Below, one piece after another: positions 25,660 through 38,643 of a stretch of DNA of 64,000 nt. Position 1 is the stretch's first letter. The number at the start of each line of letters is the position of its first letter. The position numbers and the translations under genes were made by a program. The stretch covers positions 15,825,638-15,889,637 of the forward strand of contig OZ059900.1 in assembly GCA_964057225.1 (NCBI GenBank), written 5' to 3'. This DNA comes from Auanema rhodensis. Lineage: Eukaryota > Nematoda > Chromadorea > Rhabditida > Rhabditidae. Below the pieces are notes generated by a model. That model was not told the origin of the DNA. It saw only the letters and a list, made by a program, of their open reading frames with translations, and did not search any database.

Positions 25660-28600
25660 CAGGGGTTAGAAAATTTAGGAAATTAGCATATTCTGAGGGC
25701 ACGCCCCTTATGGCTAATATTGATTAAATCAATTTTTGTTCATATGAGTCGTCAAATGCAACGAATTTCAGCGTGTTACATACTAAAATGAAGTATTTTA
25801 CATGCTGAACACTAGAAAAATACAAAAACACAGTATTTCCCATAAGAAATTGTTTATTATGCTGGAAAACCAGTTTTTGGAAATTTCGCTGTAAACAAGG
25901 TTTTGACTTACGATTTCATGTGTTCAAACTCATGCAATGTCAATGAAACCTAGCTCAAAATTGTTCGTACAACGTCTAGTTCCACTTTCACGACAAAAAA
26001 ACAGGGGTTAGAAAATTAAGGAAATTAGCATATTCTGAGGGCACGCCCCTTATGGCTAATATTGATTAAATCGATTTTTGTTCATATGAGTCGTCAAATG
26101 CAACGAATTTCAGCGTGTTACATACTGAAATGAAGCATTTTACATGCTGAACACTAGAAAAATACAAAAACACAGTTTTTCCCATGAGAAATATTTTATT
26201 ATGCTGGAAAACCAGTTTTTGGAAATTTCGCTGTAAACAAGGTTTTGACTTACGATTTCATGTGTTCAAACTCATGCAATGTCAATGAAACCTAGCTCAA
26301 AACTGTTCGTACAACGTCTAGTTCCACTTTCACGACAAAAAAACAGGGGTTAGAAAATTTAGGAAATTAGCATATTCTGAGGGCACGCCCCTTATGGCTA
26401 ATATTGATTAAATCGATTTTTGTTCATATGAGTCGTCAAATGCAACGAATTTCAGCGTGTTACATACTAAAATGAAGTATTTTACATGCTGAACACTAGA
26501 AAAATACAAAAACACAGTATTTCCCATAAGAAATATTTTATTATGCTGGAAAACCAGTTTTTGGAAATTTCGCTGTAAACAAGGTTTTGACTTACGATTT
26601 CATGTGTTCAAACTCATGCAATGTCAATGAAACCTAGCTCAAAATTGTTCGTACAACGTCTAGTTACACTTTCACGACAAAAAAACAGGGGTTAGAAAAT
26701 TAAGGAAATTAGCATATTCTGAGGGCACGCCCCTTATGGCTAATATTGATTAAATCGATTTTTGTGCATATGAGTCGTCAAATGCAACGAATTTCAGCGT
26801 GTTACATACTAAAATGAAGTATTTTACATGCTAAACACTAGAAAAATACAAAAACACAGTATTTCCCATGAGAAATATTTTATTATGCTGGAAAACCAGT
26901 TTTTGGAAATTTCGCTGTAAACAAGGTTTTGACTTACGATTTCATGTGTTCAAACTCATGCAATGTCAATGAAACCTAGCTCAAAATTGTTTGTACAACG
27001 TCTAGTTCCACTTTCACGACAAAAAAACAGGGGTTAGAAAATTTAGGAAATTAGCATATTCTGAGGGCACGCCCCTTATGGCTAATATTGATTAAATCGA
27101 TTTTTGTTCATATGAGTCGTCAAATGCAACGAATTTCAGCGTGTTACATACTAAAATGAAGCATTTTACATGCTGAACACTATAAAAATACAAAAACACA
27201 GTATTTCCCATGAGAAATATTTTATTATGCTGGAAAACCAGTTTTTGGAAATTTCGCTGTAAACAAGGTTTTGACTTACGATTTCATGTGTTCAAACTCA
27301 TGCAATGTCAATGAAACCTAGCTCAAAATTGTTCCTACAACGTCTAGTTCCACTTTCACGACAAAAAACAGGGGTTAGAAAATTAAGGAAATTAGCATAT
27401 TCTGAGGGCACGCCCCTTATGGCTAATATTGATTAAATCGATTTTTGTTCATATGAGTCGTCAAATGCAACGAATTTCAGCGTGTTACATACTAAAATGA
27501 AGCATTTTACATGCTGAACAATAGAAAAATACAAAAACACAGTATTTCCCATGAGAAATATTTTATTATGCTGGAAAACCAGTTTTTGGAAATTTCGCTG
27601 TAAACAAGGTTTTGACTTACGATTTCATGTGTTCAAACTCATGCAATGTCAATGAAACCTAGCTCAAAATTGTTCCTACAACGTCTAGTTCCACTTTCAC
27701 GACAACAAAACAGGGGTTAGAAAATTAAGGAAATTAGCATATTCTGAGGGCACGCCCCTTATGGCTAATATTGATTAAATCGATTTTTGTTCATATGAGT
27801 CGTCAAATGCAACGAATTTCAGCCTGTTACATACTAAAATGAAGCATTTCACATGCTGAACACTAGAAAAATACAAAAACACAGTATTTCCCATGAGAAA
27901 TATTTTATTATGCTGGAAAACCAGTTTTTGGAAAGTTCGCTGTAAACAAGGTTTTGACTTACGATTTCATGTGTTCAAACTCATGCAATGTCAATGAAAC
28001 CTAGCTCAAAATTGTTCGTACAACGTCTAGTTCCACTTTCACGACAAAAAAACAGGGGTTAGAAAATTAAGGAAATTAGCATATTCTGAGGGCACGCCCC
28101 TTATGGCTAATATTGATTAAATCGATTTTTGTTCATATGAGTCGTCAAATGCAATTAATTTCAGCGTGTTACATACTAAAATGAAGCATTTTACATGCTG
28201 AACACTAAAAAAATACAAAAACACAGTATTTCCCATGAGAAATATTTTATTATGCTGGAAAACGAGTTTTTGGAAATTTCGCTGTAAACAAGGTTTTGAC
28301 TTACGATTTCATGTGTTCAAACTCATGCAATGTCAATAAAACCTAGCTCAAAATTGTTCCTACAACGTCTAGTTCCACTTTCACGACAAAAAAACAGGGG
28401 TTAGAAAATTAAGGAAATTAGCATATTCTGAGGGCACGCCCCTTATGGCTAATATTGATTAAATCGATTTTTGTTCATATGAGTCGTCAAATGCAACGAA
28501 TTTCAGCGTGTTACATACTTAAATGAAGCATTTTACATGCTGAACACTAGAAAAATACAAAAACACAGTATTTCCCATGAGAAATATTTTATTATACTGG

Positions 28601-28735
28601 AAACCAGTTTTTGGAATTTTCGCTGTAAACAAGGTTTTGACTTACGATTTCATGTGTTCAAACTCATGCAATGTCAATGAAACCTAGCTCAAAACTGTTC
28701 GTACAACGTCTAGTTCCACTTTCACGACAAAAAAA
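25660..28735. repeat. 9-monomer higher-order unit, copy 2 (3076 bp)
   Basis: The same nine monomer types follow in the same order, each 3076 bp after its partner. Differences noticed are few: TCAATTTTTG near 25730 where copy 1 has TCGATTTTTG, GAATTACG in copy 1 only, TGAACAATAG near 27516, and CAATAAAACC near 28335. A CACAAC in place of CACGAC lies at the copy boundary near 25648. The copies are slightly diverged, so this duplication looks older than the 22-mer one. Confidence 0.9.
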
Positions 28736-31700
28736 CAGGGGTTAGAAAATTTAGGAAATTAGCATATTCTGAGGGCACGCCCCTTATGGCTAATATTGAT
28801 TAAATCGATTTTTGTTCATATGAGTCGTCAAATGCAACGAATTTCAGCGTGTTACATACTAAAATGAAGCATTTTACATGCTGAACACTAGAAAAATACA
28901 AAAACACAGTTTTTCCCATGAGAAATATTTTATTATGCTGGAAAACCAGTTTTTGGAAATTTCGCTGTAAACAAGGTTTTGACTTACGATTTCATGTGTT
29001 CAAACTCATGCAATGTCAATGAAACCTAGCTCAAAACTGTTCGTACAACGTCTAGTTCCACTTTCACGACAAAAAAACAGGGGTTAGAAAATTTAGGAAA
29101 TTAGCATATTCTGAGGGCACGCCCCTTATGGCTAATATTGATTAAATCGATTTTTGTTCATATGAGTCGTCAAATGCAACGAATTTCAGCGTGTTACATA
29201 CTAAAATGAAGTATTTTACATGCTGAACACTAGAAAAATACAAAAACACAGTATTTCCCATAAGAAATATTTTATTATGCTGGAAAACCAGTTTTTGGAA
29301 ATTTCGCTGTAAACAAGGTTTTGACTTACGATTTCATGTGTTCAAACTCATGCAATGTCAATGAAACCTAGCTCAAAATTGTTCGTACAACGTCTAGTTA
29401 CACTTTCCCGACAAAAAAACAGGGGTTAGAAAATTAAGGAAATTAGCATATTCTGAGGGCACGCCCCTTATGGCTAATATTGATTAAATCGATGTTTGTT
29501 CATATGAGTCGTCAAATGCAACATATTTCAGCGTGTTACATACTAAAATGAAGTATTTTACATGCTGAACACTAGAAAAATACAAAAACACAGTATTTCC
29601 CATGAGAAAGATTTTATTATGCTGGAAAACCAGTTTTTGGAAATTTCGCTGTAAACAAGGTTTTGACTTACGATTTCATGTGTTCAAACTCATGCAATGT
29701 CAATGAAACCTAGCTCAAAATTGTTTGTACAACGTCTAGTTCCACTTTCACGACAAAAAAACAGGGGTTAGAAAATTAAGGAAATTAGCATATTCTGAGG
29801 GCACGCCCCTTATGGCTAATATTGATTAAATCGATTTTTGTTCATATGAGTAGTCAAATGCAACGAATTTCAGCGTGTTACATACTTAAATGAAGCATTT
29901 TACATGCTGAACACTAGAAAAATACAAAAACACAGTATTTCCCATGAGAAATATTTTATTATACTGGAAACCAGTTTTTGGAATTTTCGCTGTAAACAAG
30001 GTTTTGACTTACAATTTCATGTGTTCAAACTCATGCAATGTCAATGAAACCTAGCTCAAAATTGTTCGTACAACGTCTAGTTCCACTTTCACGACAAAAA
30101 AACAGGGGTTAGAAAATTAAGGAAATTAGCATATTCTGAGGGCACGCCCCTTATGGCTAATATTGATTAAATCGATTTTTGTTCATATGAGTCGTCAAAT
30201 GCAACGAATTTCAGCGTGTTACATACTAAAATGAATCATTTTACATGCTGAACACTATAAAAATACAAAAACACAGTATTTCCCATGAGAAATATTTTAT
30301 TATGCTGGAAAACCAGTTTTTGGAAATTTCGCTGTAAACAAGGTTTTGACTTACGATTTCATGTGTTCAAACTCATGCAATGTCAATGAAACCTAGCTCA
30401 AAATTGTTCCTACAACGTCTAGTTCCACTTTCACGACAAAAAACAGGGGTTAGAAAATTAAGGAAATTAGCATATTCTGAGGGCACGCCCCTTATGGCTA
30501 ATATTGATTAAATCGATTTTTGTTCATATGAGTCGTCAAATGCAACGAATTTCAGCGTGTTACATACTAAAATGAAGCATTTTACATGCTGAACACTAGA
30601 AAAATACAAAAACACAGTATTTCCCATGAGAAATATTTTATTATGCTGGAAAACCAGTTTTTGGAAATTTCGCTGTAAACAAGGTTTTGACTTACGATTT
30701 CATGTGTTCAAACTCATGCAATGTCAATGAAACCTAGCTCAAAATTGTTCCTACAACGTCTAGTTCCACTTTCACGACAACAAAACAGGGGTTAGAAAAT
30801 TAAGGAAATTAGCATATTCTGAGGGCACGCCCCTTATGGCTAATATTGATTAAATCGATTTTTGTTCATATGAGTCGTCAAATGCAACGAATTTCAGCCT
30901 GTTACATACTAAAATGAAGCATTTCACATGCTGAACACTAGAAAAATACAAAAACACAGTATTTCCCATGAGAAATATTTTATTATGCTGGAAAACCAGT
31001 TTTTGGAAAGTTCGCTGTAAACAAGGTTTTGACTTACGATTTCATGTGTTCAAACTCATGCAATGTCAATGAAACCTAGCTCAAAATTGTTCGTACAACG
31101 TCTAGTTCCACTTTCACGACAAAAAAACAGGGGTTAGAAAATTAAGGAAATTAGCATATTCTGAGGGCACGCCCCTTATGGCTAATATTGATTAAATCGA
31201 TTTTTGTTCATATGAGTCGTCAAATGCAACGAATTTCAGCGTGTTACATACTTAAATGAAGCATTTTACATGCTGAACACTAGAAAAATACAAAAACACA
31301 GTATTTCCCATGAGAAATATTTTATTATACTGGAAACCAGTTTTTGGAATTTTCGCTGTAAACAAGGTTTTGACTTACAATTTCATGTGTTCAAACTCAT
31401 GCAATGTCAATGAAACCTAGCTCAAAATTGTTCGTACAACGTCTAGTTCCACTTTCACGACAAAAAAACAGGGGTTAGAAAATTAAGGAAATTAGCATAT
31501 TCTGAGGGCACGCCCCTTATGGCTAATATTGATTAAATCGATTTTTGTTCATATGAGTCGTCAAATGCAACGAATTTCAGCGTGTTACATACTAAAATGA
31601 ATCATTTTACATGCTGAACACTATAAAAATACAAAAACACAGTATTTCCCATGAGAAATATTTTATTATGCTGGAAAACCAGTTTTTGGAAATTTCGCTG

Positions 31701-32834
31701 TAAACAAGGTTTTGACTTACGATTTCATGTGTTCAAACTCATGCAATGTCAATGAAACCTAGCTCAAAATTGTTCCTACAACGTCTAGTTCCACTTTCAC
31801 GACAAAAAACAGGGGTTAGAAAATTAAGGAAATTAGCATATTCTGAGGGCACGCCCCTTATGGCTAATATTGATTAAATCGATTTTTGTTCATATGAGTC
31901 GTCAAATGCAACGAATTTCAGCGTGTTACATACTAAAATGAAGCATTTTACATGCTGAACACTAGAAAAATACAAAAACACAGTATTTCCCATGAGAAAT
32001 ATTTTATTATGCTGGAAAACCAGTTTTTGGAAATTTCGCTGTAAACAAGGTTTTGACTTACGATTTCATGTGTTCAAACTCATGCAATGTCAATGAAACC
32101 TAGCTCAAAATTGTTCCTACAACGTCTAGTTCCACTTTCACGACAACAAAACAGGGGTTAGAAAATTAAGGAAATTAGCATATTCTGAGGGCACGCCCCT
32201 TATGGCTAATATTGATTAAATCGATTTTTGTTCATATGAGTCGTCAAATGCAACGAATTTCAGCCTGTTACATACTAAAATGAAGCATTTCACATGCTGA
32301 ACACTAGAAAAATACAAAAACACAGTATTTCCCATGAGAAATATTTTATTATGCTGGAAAACCAGTTTTTGGAAAGTTCGCTGTAAACAAGGTTTTGACT
32401 TACGATTTCATGTGTTCAAACTCATGCAATGTCAATGAAACCTAGCTCAAAATTGTTCGTACAACGTCTAGTTCCACTTTCACGACAAAAAAACAGGGGT
32501 TAGAAAATTAAGGAAATTAGCATATTCTGAGGGCACGCCCCTTATGGCTAATATTGATTAAATCGATTTTTGTTCATATGAGTCGTCAAATGCAACGAAT
32601 TTCAGCGTGTTACATACTTAAATGAAGCATTTTACATGCTGAACACTAGAAAAATACAAAAACACAGTATTTCCCATGAGAAATATTTTATTATACTGGA
32701 AACCAGTTTTTGGAATTTTCGCTGTAAACAAGGTTTTGACTTACGATTTCATGTGTTCAAACTCATGCAATGTCAATGAAACCTAGCTCAAAACTGTTCG
32801 TACAACGTCTAGTTCCACTTTCACGACAAAAAAA
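28736..32834. repeat. 12-monomer higher-order unit (4099 bp)
   Basis: The unit starts with a chimeric monomer (28736) that has the left-end markers of the first 9-mer monomer (GAAAATTTAGG) and the right part of the second (GTTTTTCCC, AAAACTG). Next come 29078 (CATAAG, AGTTACAC), 29420 (CGATGTTTG, CAACATATTTC, TTTGTAC) and 29762 (GAGTAGTC, TACTTAAATG, TTATACTGG, TTACAATTTC), followed by a duplicated 4-mer. The first four monomers recur 4099 bp later at 32835. The unit is evidently derived from the 9-mer family to its left. Confidence 0.87.
30103..32834. repeat. Nested 4-monomer tandem duplication, 2 x 1366 bp
   Basis: Monomers at 30103, 30444, 30786 and 31128 are repeated at 31469, 31810, 32152 and 32494. 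Shared markers are AATGAATCATTTT, GACAACAAAAC and CAGCCTGTTAC. The fourth members differ at their right ends: 31128 has TTACAATTTC, as does 29762 just before the first copy, while 32494 has TTACGATTTC and AAAACTG. This places the exchange point inside the TACTTAAATG-type monomer. Confidence 0.88.
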
Positions 32835-34201
32835 CAGGGGTTAGAAAATTTAGGAAATTAGCATATTCTGAGGGCACGCCCCTTATGGCTAATATTGATT
32901 AAATCGATTTTTGTTCATATGAGTCGTCAAATGCAACGAATTTCAGCGTGTTACATACTAAAATGAAGCATTTTACATGCTGAACACTAGAAAAATACAA
33001 AAACACAGTTTTTCCCATGAGAAATATTTTATTATGCTGGAAAACCAGTTTTTGGAAATTTCGCTGTAAACAAGGTTTTGACTTACGATTTCATGTGTTC
33101 AAACTCATGCAATGTCAATGAAACCTAGCTCAAAACTGTTCGTACAACGTCTAGTTCCACTTTCACGACAAAAAAACAGGGGTTAGAAAATTTAGGAAAT
33201 TAGCATATTCTGAGGGCACGCCCCTTATGGCTAATATTGATTAAATCGATTTTTGTTCATATGAGTCGTCAAATGCAACGAATTTCAGCGTGTTACATAC
33301 TAAAATGAAGTATTTTACATGCTGAACACTAGAAAAATACAAAAACACAGTATTTCCCATAAGAAATATTTTATTATGCTGGAAAACCAGTTTTTGGAAA
33401 TTTCGCTGTAAACAAGGTTTTGACTTACGATTTCATGTGTTCAAACTCATGCAATGTCAATGAAACCGAGCTCAAAATTGTTCGTACAACGTCTAGTTAC
33501 ACTTTCACGACAAAAAAACAGGGGTTAGAAAATTAAGGAAATTAGCATATTCTGAGGGCACGCCCCTTATGGCTAATATTGATTAAATCGATGTTTGTTC
33601 ATATGAGTCGTCAAATGCAACATATTTTAGCGTGTTACATACTAAAATGAAGTATTTTACATGCTGAACACTAGAAAAATACAAAAACACAGTATTTCCC
33701 ATGAGAAATATTTTATTATGCTGGAAAACCAGTTTTTGGAAATTTCGCTGTAAACAAGGTTTTGACTTACGATTTCATGTGTTCAAACTCATGCAATGTC
33801 AATGAAACCTAGCTCAAAATTGTTTGTACAACGTCTAGTTCCACTTTCACGACAAAAAAACAGGGGTTAGAAAATTAAGGAAATTAGCATATTCTGAGGG
33901 CACGCCCCTTATGGCTAATATTGATTAAATCGATTTTTGTTCATATGAGTAGTCAAATGCAACGAATTTCAGCGTGTTACATACTTAAATGAAGCATTTT
34001 ACATGCTGAACACTAGAAAAATACAAAAACACAGTATTTCCCATGAGAAATATTTTATTATACTGGAAACCAGTTTTTGGAATTTTCGCTGTAAACAAGG
34101 TTTTGACTTACAATTTCATGTGTTCAAACTCATGCAATGTCAATGAAACCTAGCTCAAAATTGTTCGTACAACGTCTAGTTCCACTTTCACGACAAAAAA
34201 A
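32835..34201. repeat. Partial second copy of the 12-mer unit (4 monomers)
   Basis: Monomers 32835, 33177, 33519 and 33861 copy 28736, 29078, 29420 and 29762 with markers CGATGTTTG, CAACATATTT and TTACAATTTC at +4099. Private changes include AAACCGAGC near 33466 and ATTTTAGCG near 33626. After 34201 the order departs from the 12-mer, so the copy is incomplete. Confidence 0.85.
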
Positions 34202-34884
34202 CAGGGGTTAGAAAATTAAGGAAATTAGCATATTCTGAGGGCACGCCCCTTATGGCTAATATTGATTAAATCGATTTTTGTTCATATGAGTCGTCAAATG
34301 CAACGAATTTCAGCGTGTTACATACTAAAATGAAGCATTTTACATGCTGAACACTAGAAAAATACAAAAACACAGTATTTCCCATGAGAAATATTTTATT
34401 ATGCTGGAAAACCAGTTTTTGGAAATTTCGCTGTAAACAAGGTTTTGACTTACGATTTCATGTGTTCAAACTCATGCAATGTCAATGAAACCTAGCTCAA
34501 AATTGTTTGTACAACGTCTAGTTCCACTTTCACGACAAAAAAACAGGGGTTAGAAAATTAAGGAAATTAGCATATTCTGAGGGCACGCCCCTTATGGCTA
34601 ATATTGATTAAATCGATTTTTGTTCATATGAGTAGTCAAATGCAACGAATTTCAGCGTGTTACATACTTAAATGAAGCATTTTACATGCTGAACACTAGA
34701 AAAATACAAAAACACAGTATTTCCCATGAGAAATATTTTATTATACTGGAAACCAGTTTTTGGAATTTTCGCTGTAAACAAGGTTTTGACTTACGATTTC
34801 ATGTGTTCAAACTCATGCAATGTCAATGAAACCTAGCTCAAAATTGTTCGTACAACGTATAGTTCCACTTTCACGACAAAAAAA
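34202..34884. repeat. Dimer resembling the two preceding monomers
   Basis: 34202 ends with TTTGTAC like 33519, and 34544 has GAGTAGTC, TACTTAAATG and TTATACTGG like 33861. The pair looks like a 683-bp dimer duplication in which the first monomer lacks the CGATGTTTG and CAACATATT changes. A private CGTATAG is at about 34855. Confidence 0.75.
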
Positions 34885-37800
34885 CAGGGGTTAGAAAATT
34901 AAGGAAATTAGCATATTCTGAGGGCACGCCTCTTATGGCTAATATTGATTAAATCGATTTTTGTTCATATGAGTCGTCAAATGCAACGAATTTCAGCGTG
35001 TTACATACTAAAATGAAGCATTTTACATGCTGAACACTAGAAAAATACAAAAACACAGTTTTTCCCATGAGAAATATTTTATTATGCTGGAAAACCAGTT
35101 TTTGGAAATTTCGCTGTAAACAAGGTTTTGACTTACGATTTCATGTGTTCAAACTCATGCAATGTCAATGAAACCTAGCTCAAAATTGTTCGTACAACGT
35201 CTAGTTCCACTTTCACGACAAAAAAACAGGGGTTAGAAAATTTAGGAAATTAGCATATTCTGAGGGCACGCCCCTTATGGCTAATATTGATTAAATCGAT
35301 TTTTGTTCATATGAGTCGTCAAATGCAACGAATTTCAGCGTGTTACATACTAAAATGAAGTATTTTGCATGCTGAACACTAGAAAAATACAAAAACACAG
35401 TATTTCCCATGAGAAATATTTTATTATGCTGGAAAACCAGTTTTTGGAAATTTCGCTGTAAACAAGGTTTTGACTTACGATTTCATGTGTTCAAACTCAT
35501 GCAATGTCAATGAAACCTAGCTCAAAATTGTTCCTACAACGTCTAGTTCCACTTTCACGACAAAAAACAGGGGTTAGAAAATTAAGGAAATTAGCATAAT
35601 CTGAGGGCACGCCCCTTATGGCTAATATTGATTAAATCGATTTTTGTTCATATGAGTCGTCAAATGCAACGAATTTCAGCGTGTCACATACTTAAATGAA
35701 GCATTTTACATGCTGAACACTAGAAAAATACAAAAACACAGTATTTCCCATGAGAAATATTTTATTATGCTGGAAAACCACTTTTTGGAAATTTCGCTGT
35801 AAACAAGGTTTTGACTTACGATTTCATGTGTTCAAACTCATGCAATGTCAATGAAACCTAGCTCAAAACTGTTCCTACAACGTCTAGTTCCACTTTCACG
35901 ACAAAAAAACAGGGGTTAGAAAATTAAGGAAATTAGCATATTCTGAGGGCACGACCCTTATGGCTAATATTGATTAAATCGATTTTTGTTCATATGAGTC
36001 GTCAAATGCAACGAATTTCAGCGTGTTACATACTAAAATGAAGCATTTTACATGCTGAACACCATAAAAATACAAAAACACAGTATTTCCCATGAGAAAT
36101 ATTTTATTATGCTGGAAAACCAGTTTTTGGAAGTTTCGCTGTAAACAAGGTTTTGACTTACGATTTCATGTGTTCAAACTCATGCAATGTCAATGAAACC
36201 TAGCTCAAAATTGTTCCTACAACGTCTAATTCCACTTTCACGACAAAAAAACAGGGGTTAGAAAATTAAGGAAATTAGCATATTCTGAGGGCACGCCCCT
36301 TATGGCTAATATTGATTAAATCGATTTTTGTTCATATGAGTCGTCAAATGCAACGAATTTCAGCGTGTTACATACTAAAATGAAGCATTTTACATGCTGA
36401 ACACTATAAAAATACAAAAACACAGTATTTCCCATGAGAAATATTTTATTATGCTGGAAAACCAGTTTTTGGAAATTTCGCTGTAAACAAGGTTTTGACT
36501 TACGATTTCATGTGTTCAAACTCATGCAATGTCAATGAAACCTAGCTCAAAATTGTTCCTACAACGTCTAGTTCCACTTTCACGACAAAAAACAGGGGTT
36601 AGAAAATTAAGGAAATTAGCATATTCTGAGGGCACGCCCCTTATGGCTAATATTGATTAAATCGATTTTTGTTCATATGAGTCGTCAAATGCAACGAATT
36701 TCAGCGTGTTACATACTAAAATGAAGCATTTTACATGCTGAACACTAGAAAAATACAAAAACACAGTATTTCCCATGAGAAATATTTTATTATGCTGGAA
36801 AACCAGTTTTTGGAAATTTCGCTGTAAACAAGGTTTTGACTTACGATTTCATGTGTTCAAACTCATGCAATGTCAATGAAACCTAGCTCAAAATTGTTCC
36901 TACAACGTCTAGTTCCACTTTCACGACAACAAAACAGGGGTTAGAAAATTAAGGAAATTAGCATATTCTGAGGGCACGCCCCTTATGGCTAATATTGATT
37001 AAATCGATTTTTGTTCATATGAGTCGTCAAATGCAACGAATTTCAGCGTGTTACATACTAAAATGAAGCATTTCACATGCTGAACACTAGAAAAATACAA
37101 AAACACAGTATTTCCCATAAGAAATATTTTATTATGCTGGAAAACCAGTTTTTGGAAAGTTCGCTGTAAACAAGGTTTTGACTTACGATTTCATGTGTTC
37201 AAACTCATGCAATGTCAATGAAACCTAGCTCAAAATTGTTCCTACAACGTCTAGTTCCACTTTCACGACAACAAAACAGGGGTTAGAAAATTAAGGAAAT
37301 TAGCATATTCTGAGGGCACGCCCTTTATGGCTAATATTGATTAAATCGATTTTTGTTCATATGAGTCGTCAAATGCAACGAATTTCAGCGTGTTACATAC
37401 TAAAATGAAACATTTTACATGCTGAACACTATAAAAATACAAAAACACAGTATTTCCCATGAGAAATATTTTATTATGCTGGAAAACCAGTTTTTGGAAA
37501 TTTCGCTGTAAACAAGGTTTTGACTTACGATTTCATGTGTTCAAACTCATGCAATGTCAATGAAACCTAGCTCAAAATTGTTCCTACAACGTCTAGTTCC
37601 ACTTTCACGACAAAAAAACAGGGGTTAGAAAATTAAGGAAATTAGCATATTCTGAGGGCACGCCCCTTATGGCTAATATTGATTAAATCGATTTTTGTTC
37701 ATATGAGTCGTCAAATGAAACGAATTTCAGCGTGTTACATACTAAAATGAAGCATTTTACATGCTGAACACTAGAAAAATACAAAAACACAGTATTTCCC

Positions 37801-38643
37801 ATGAGAAATATTTTATTATGCTGGAAAACCAGTTTTTGGAAATTTCGCTGTAAACAAGGTTTTGACTTACGATTTCATGTGTTCAAACTCATGCAATGTC
37901 AATGAAACCTAGCTCAAAATTGTTCCTACAACGTCTAGTTCCACTTTCACGACAACAAAACAGGGGTTAGAAAATTAAGGAAATTAGCATATTCTGAGGG
38001 CACGCCCCTTATGGCTAATATTGATTAAATCGATTTTTGTTCATATGAGTCGTCAAATGCAACGAATTTCAGCGTGTTACATACTAAAATGAAGCATTTC
38101 ACATGCTGAACACTAGAAAAATACAAAAACACAGTATTTCCCATGAGAAATATTTTATTATGCTGGAAAACCAGTTTTTGGAAATTTCGCTGTAAACAAG
38201 GTTTTGACTTACGATTTCATGTGTTCAAACTCATGCAATGTCAATGAAACCTAGCTCAAAATTGTTATTACAACGTCTAGTTCCACTTTCACGACAAAAA
38301 AACAGGGGTTAGAAAATTAAGGAAATTAGCATATTCTGAGGGCACGCCTCTTATGGCTAATATTGATTAAATCGATTTTTGTTCATATGAGTCGTCAAAT
38401 GCAACGAATTTCAGCGTGTTACATACTAAAATGAAGCATTTTACATGCTGAACACTATAAAAATACAAAAACACAGTATTTCCCATGAGAAATATTTTAT
38501 TATGCTGGAAAACCAGTTTTTGGAAATTTCGCTGTAAACAAGGTTTTGACTTACGATTTCATGTGTTCAAACTCATGCAATGTCAATGAAACCTAGCTCA
38601 AAATTGTTCCTACAACGTCTAGTTCCACTTTCACGACAAAAAA
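34885..38643. repeat. 10-monomer block, copy 1 (3759 bp)
   Basis: Monomers start at 34885 (GCCTCTTATGG, GTTTTTCCC), 35227 (TATTTTGCATG), 35568 (GCATAATCTG, GTGTCACATAC, CCACTTTTTGG), 35910 (CACGACCCTT, CACCATAAAA, GGAAGTTTCG), 36252, 36593, 36935 (CATAAG, GGAAAGTTCG), 37277 (CCCTTTATGG, GAAACATTTT), 37619 (CAAATGAAACG), 37961 (TTTCACATG, TTGTTATTAC) and 38303. This is 11 starts, the last (38303, 341 bp) closing the block. The order is repeated at 42747-46235 with 37619 and 37961 fused into one. Confidence 0.87.
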
